Positions 5,073 through 6,853 of a DNA stretch of 6,853 nt are shown one piece after another (within the stretch, counting starts at the first letter, position 1; every line of letters starts with the position of its first letter). The notes under the pieces are model-generated. The model was given only the letters and a program-made list of their open reading frames with translations, was not told the DNA's origin and did not search any database. The stretch comes from an uncultured Chlamydiae bacterium. GTDB lineage: Bacteria; Chlamydiota; Chlamydiia; Chlamydiales; CALBHK01. Made by a program: the position numbers and the translations under genes. The DNA lies in the NCBI GenBank assembly GCA_937894565.1, contig CALBHK010000112.1, positions 1 to 6,853 of the forward strand. The letters run 5' to 3'.

Positions 5073-5974
5073 AAAACACAATCCTTACATCGAAATAGGT
5101 TATTCAAAAGATCTGCCAACCGATATCCGGCTAAAGCAATTTGTCTGTACACAATGAGATCTCGATCCCTTAAATAATCACCGGAAGGAATATCTCCTAA
5201 TTGGATATTACTGTAAGCGTATAAAATAGCCAACTGATAACTTTCTAGAGCCCAATCTTCGAAAGTTCCCTCATTATATTGCATTTCTGATGATGGAAAC
5301 TTTGATAGAAGGAACTCAATTAAAGTATTTAATTCCTCACGTTCCTCATAACTTCCATAATGACAGCGTCCGAATACTGTTATAATATCTCTTATTGCAG
5401 CATCCCATAAATTTCGCAGGTTCTTAGCTTGATCTTGGACTGCGAATAATTTTCCTCCCAAATCCCCATTAGGAAAATCAGGGCTGTATAAATTTATGCA
5501 ATGCAGAGGATGATGGATGTTCGCCACACAATGCATTAAGATCCGTAACATAAAGTTTTTTTCCCAGGAACCGGAATTTGGATTTTTTAAAGTGTTCACG
5601 GATTCATTGAGAGCAAAACAAAGCGAATTATTTCTTAATTGATATGAAATACTCGATAATTTGTTTTCAGACAAAATATCGTTATGAGTGTAGGGGATTG
5701 GCATTTCATACCATGAATCCAGAGCTTTTATTCCAAACAGAGAAATATCTCCAGCCCAACACACTGCCTCTACAAAATCAAAACTGGCTGAGAATTCGTT
5801 ATCAATATCAGTTCCAATGGCAGCTATTGAATTCTTCACAAATGGGTCAAGGCGATGTTCAGCAATCATTGCAATCAACATATATGTGGTGTCATTCCAA
5901 GCATATGAGAGATCAGAGAATAACCAAACAAAACCAGCAAAGAAACAAGTGAAAACATTTTTAAATTTCGTCAT
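5069..5974 (-). CDS. Exported S1/P1 nuclease-like protein, probably catalytically degenerate
   Basis: S1/P1 nucleases are secreted tri-zinc enzymes that cut single-stranded nucleic acids. This 301-residue protein has a signal peptide (MTKFKN, hydrophobic stretch to about residue 19, SYA cleavage before W26). It therefore starts its mature form with Trp, as the family requires. Other family landmarks are WAGDI (73-77), MHCVANIHHPLH (147-158), GGK (173-175), NLRNLWD (185-191), WALESYQLA (241-249) and LAGYRLADLLN (281-291). Compared with the zinc ligands of P1, W1, H116, H126 and D153 are kept (W26, H148, H158, D191). H6 is Tyr31, D45 is probably Gly75, H60 is probably Tyr89, D120 is Asn152 and H149 is Arg187. 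A normal tri-zinc site cannot form, so it is probably a binding protein or a pseudo-enzyme. The fold landmarks remain intact. The start ATG has no clear Shine-Dalgarno. The downstream ATPase gene overlaps its stop. Confidence 0.82.
   Translation of the reverse strand: MTKFKNVFTCFFAGFVWLFSDLSYAWNDTTYMLIAMIAEHRLDPFVKNSIAAIGTDIDNEFSASFDFVEAVCWAGDISLFGIKALDSWYEMPIPYTHNDILSENKLSSISYQLRNNSLCFALNESVNTLKNPNSGSWEKNFMLRILMHCVANIHHPLHCINLYSPDFPNGDLGGKLFAVQDQAKNLRNLWDAAIRDIITVFGRCHYGSYEEREELNTLIEFLLSKFPSSEMQYNEGTFEDWALESYQLAILYAYSNIQLGDIPSGDYLRDRDLIVYRQIALAGYRLADLLNNLFRCKDCVL
5083..5087 (-). promoter_or_regulatory. Ribosome binding site deciding the ATPase start
   Basis: AAGGA on the minus strand lies within the last codons of the S1/P1-like gene. 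It is 10 bases from the ATG at 5072 but only 1 base from the alternative TTG at 5081, which favours ATG and coupling through the ATGA overlap. Confidence 0.5.
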
Positions 5975-6094
5975 AGATCTAAATTTAACTTTTATTTTTT
6001 TGATCCAGTAATTGTAAGAGTAAGGATCGCAATGTTTAGAAATAACAGGATATCATGTAATAAAAGCTTTTTGCAATTAAAAAAATACCTCTGA

Positions 6095-6115
6095 CAGGGC
6101 AATCGCATTATAAAA
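6095..6115 (-). repeat. Terminal sequence of the ISAs1-family element
   Basis: CAGGGCAATCGCATTATAAA begins at 6095 and overlaps the transposase stop codon (6110-6108). It matches my recollection of ISAs1-family ends, which often begin CAGGGC and an AT-rich run. The other end of the element is not in the window, so neither the inverted partner nor a target duplication can be checked. On the minus strand it contains TATAAT (6112-6107) pointing toward the S1/P1-like gene, without a convincing -35. Confidence 0.5.
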
Positions 6116-6798
6116 ATAATTTAAGAAGATTTTCCCTGTAAGCTGGACTACCTAAAGCTGCTAATCGTTTTGCTGCAATACCGCATTTTTTTGATTTATC
6201 CTTCGTTAAGATTCCTAATGTAATCTTTCTCATGATCGCAAGATTTTGGGCACCTATTCTATCTCGGTAACGACTGTTATCTTCTCGCAATACAACATCC
6301 AAGCTCCAATGCAACCCGTTTTCGACCCCCCAATGACCTCTTGCACTCTTTTCAAATAGTTTTCCATCTATTTCTATGCTATTTATGTAGTATTGAATTT
6401 CCTGTGTTGTCTTTTTCCTAAGCGTTCTTTCTCGAATCACCATGCCCAATGATTTTACACCTACCCACAGATTCTTATCAGGCAAGTTTTCCCCATTAAT
6501 TATATGGTAAATTCTTTTTTCTACTCGACCATGATCTTTGTCCAATGTTTCAAAATGATCGGCATCTATCCCTTTAAAATCTTTCTCCAAAGCCTCATCA
6601 AAAAAAAGCTTGATATAATCGTATAAACCAGAATGATTTCCTTTTACTGGTAATACATAATCGGCTCCTGCCTGTTTAATCTTTGCTGCAACTTCCTTCT
6701 GGGTATTTAATGCATCAGTTGTCACGATACAACCTTTTAAATCTAACAATTCTATTAACTGCGGAATAGCAGTAATTTCATTGGATTTATCGTCTACT
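6108..6798 (-). pseudogene. ISAs1-family (H-repeat type) transposase, N-terminally truncated
   Basis: A DDE transposase remnant of about 230 codons, where full-length family members have roughly 370. The frame enters from the terminal repeat and native sequence starts at VDDKSNEITAIPQL, well upstream of any usable start codon. Visible are the second catalytic Asp in IVTTDALNTQKE, the KGNH block and the catalytic Glu in HWGVENGLHWSLDV, followed by the typical NLAIMRKI tail. The N-terminal domain and the first catalytic Asp are missing, replaced by the 55-bp repeat. There are no frameshifts in the remaining part, so the interruption looks recent. The missing 5' part may lie beyond the repeat. 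Confidence 0.88.
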
Positions 6799-6853
6799 GT
6801 GAACTACCTGCCCCTAAAGGAGCAGGCTTCGGAATTAAGCCACTTGCGTGACT
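6799..6853 (-). mobile_element. End of a repeated element, IS200/IS605-like right end (right copy)
   Basis: Exact inverted copy of 1-55, read inward on the minus strand. The same two hairpins occur, the larger at 6807-6826 and the GCAA-loop stem at 6838-6853. It interrupts the ISAs1 transposase gene. If this is an omega-RNA 3' part, its guide would begin at 6798 on the minus strand with AGTAGACGATAAATCCAATG, inside the transposase gene. Confidence 0.5.

Noticed and set aside
5073..5081. TTG start for the ATPase gene
   Set aside because: The Shine-Dalgarno would be one base away. The ATG at 5072 has usual spacing, the ATGA overlap and the usual family N-terminus.
5644..6011. Plus-strand open frames opposite the S1/P1-like gene
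   Set aside because: They are antisense shadows of a gene with a clear signal peptide and family blocks.
1..6853. The 55-bp repeats as terminal inverted repeats of a single 6.85-kb transposon or linear plasmid
   Set aside because: Genes at both edges are cut by the repeats, and the only transposase inside is itself truncated and has its own end sequence.

Overview
The window is a 6.85-kb, moderately AT-rich piece of bacterial accessory DNA. It contains no housekeeping genes and two interrupted genes, and it is bounded at both ends by the same 55-bp sequence in inverted orientation. One protein has a clear Sec signal peptide, which suits a Gram-negative-type cell. AbiE, Fic, AAA-ATPase-like/PD-(D/E)XK and ISAs1 families occur together in genomes of amoeba-associated intracellular bacteria (Legionella-like or Parachlamydia-like), but this is a weak inference from family distribution and no taxonomic marker is present.

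Layout. (1) 1-55: repeat end, foldable as two RNA hairpins, resembling the right end / omega-RNA 3' part of an IS200/IS605-type (TnpB) element. (2) 3-1009, minus strand: a type IV toxin-antitoxin pair of the AbiE kind. The antitoxin/repressor gene is intact and the AbiEii nucleotidyltransferase gene is cut off by the repeat. Two near-identical 30-bp palindromic operators lie upstream, one ending on the antitoxin start codon. (3) 1010-1729: a long divergent intergenic region with the operators, a degenerate repeat fragment and a perfect palindrome before fic. (4) 1730-3109, plus strand: a winged-helix plus Fic protein in which the catalytic His position is Gln, followed by a possible coupled 39-residue basic peptide. 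(5) 3229-3521: terminator-like hairpins and a second copy of the degenerate fragment seen before fic. (6) 5974-3522, minus strand: a two-gene unit with an ATGA overlap, first an exported S1/P1-nuclease-like protein lacking most zinc ligands, then an AAA-ATPase-like protein with a C-terminal PD-(D/E)XK nuclease. (7) 6095-6798: the 3' part of an ISAs1-family transposase and its terminal sequence. (8) 6799-6853: the second 55-bp repeat.

Working together: AbiEi probably represses its own promoter through the palindromes, but its toxin partner is broken here. The Fic protein carries its own inhibitory motif and DNA-binding domain, so it may be self-contained. The most unusual pairing is the translationally coupled S1/P1-like pseudo-nuclease and the ATPase/nuclease, whose joint role is unknown. 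The exact 55-bp match at both window edges may be a de Bruijn assembly signature: a contig ending on both sides in copies of one mobile element.
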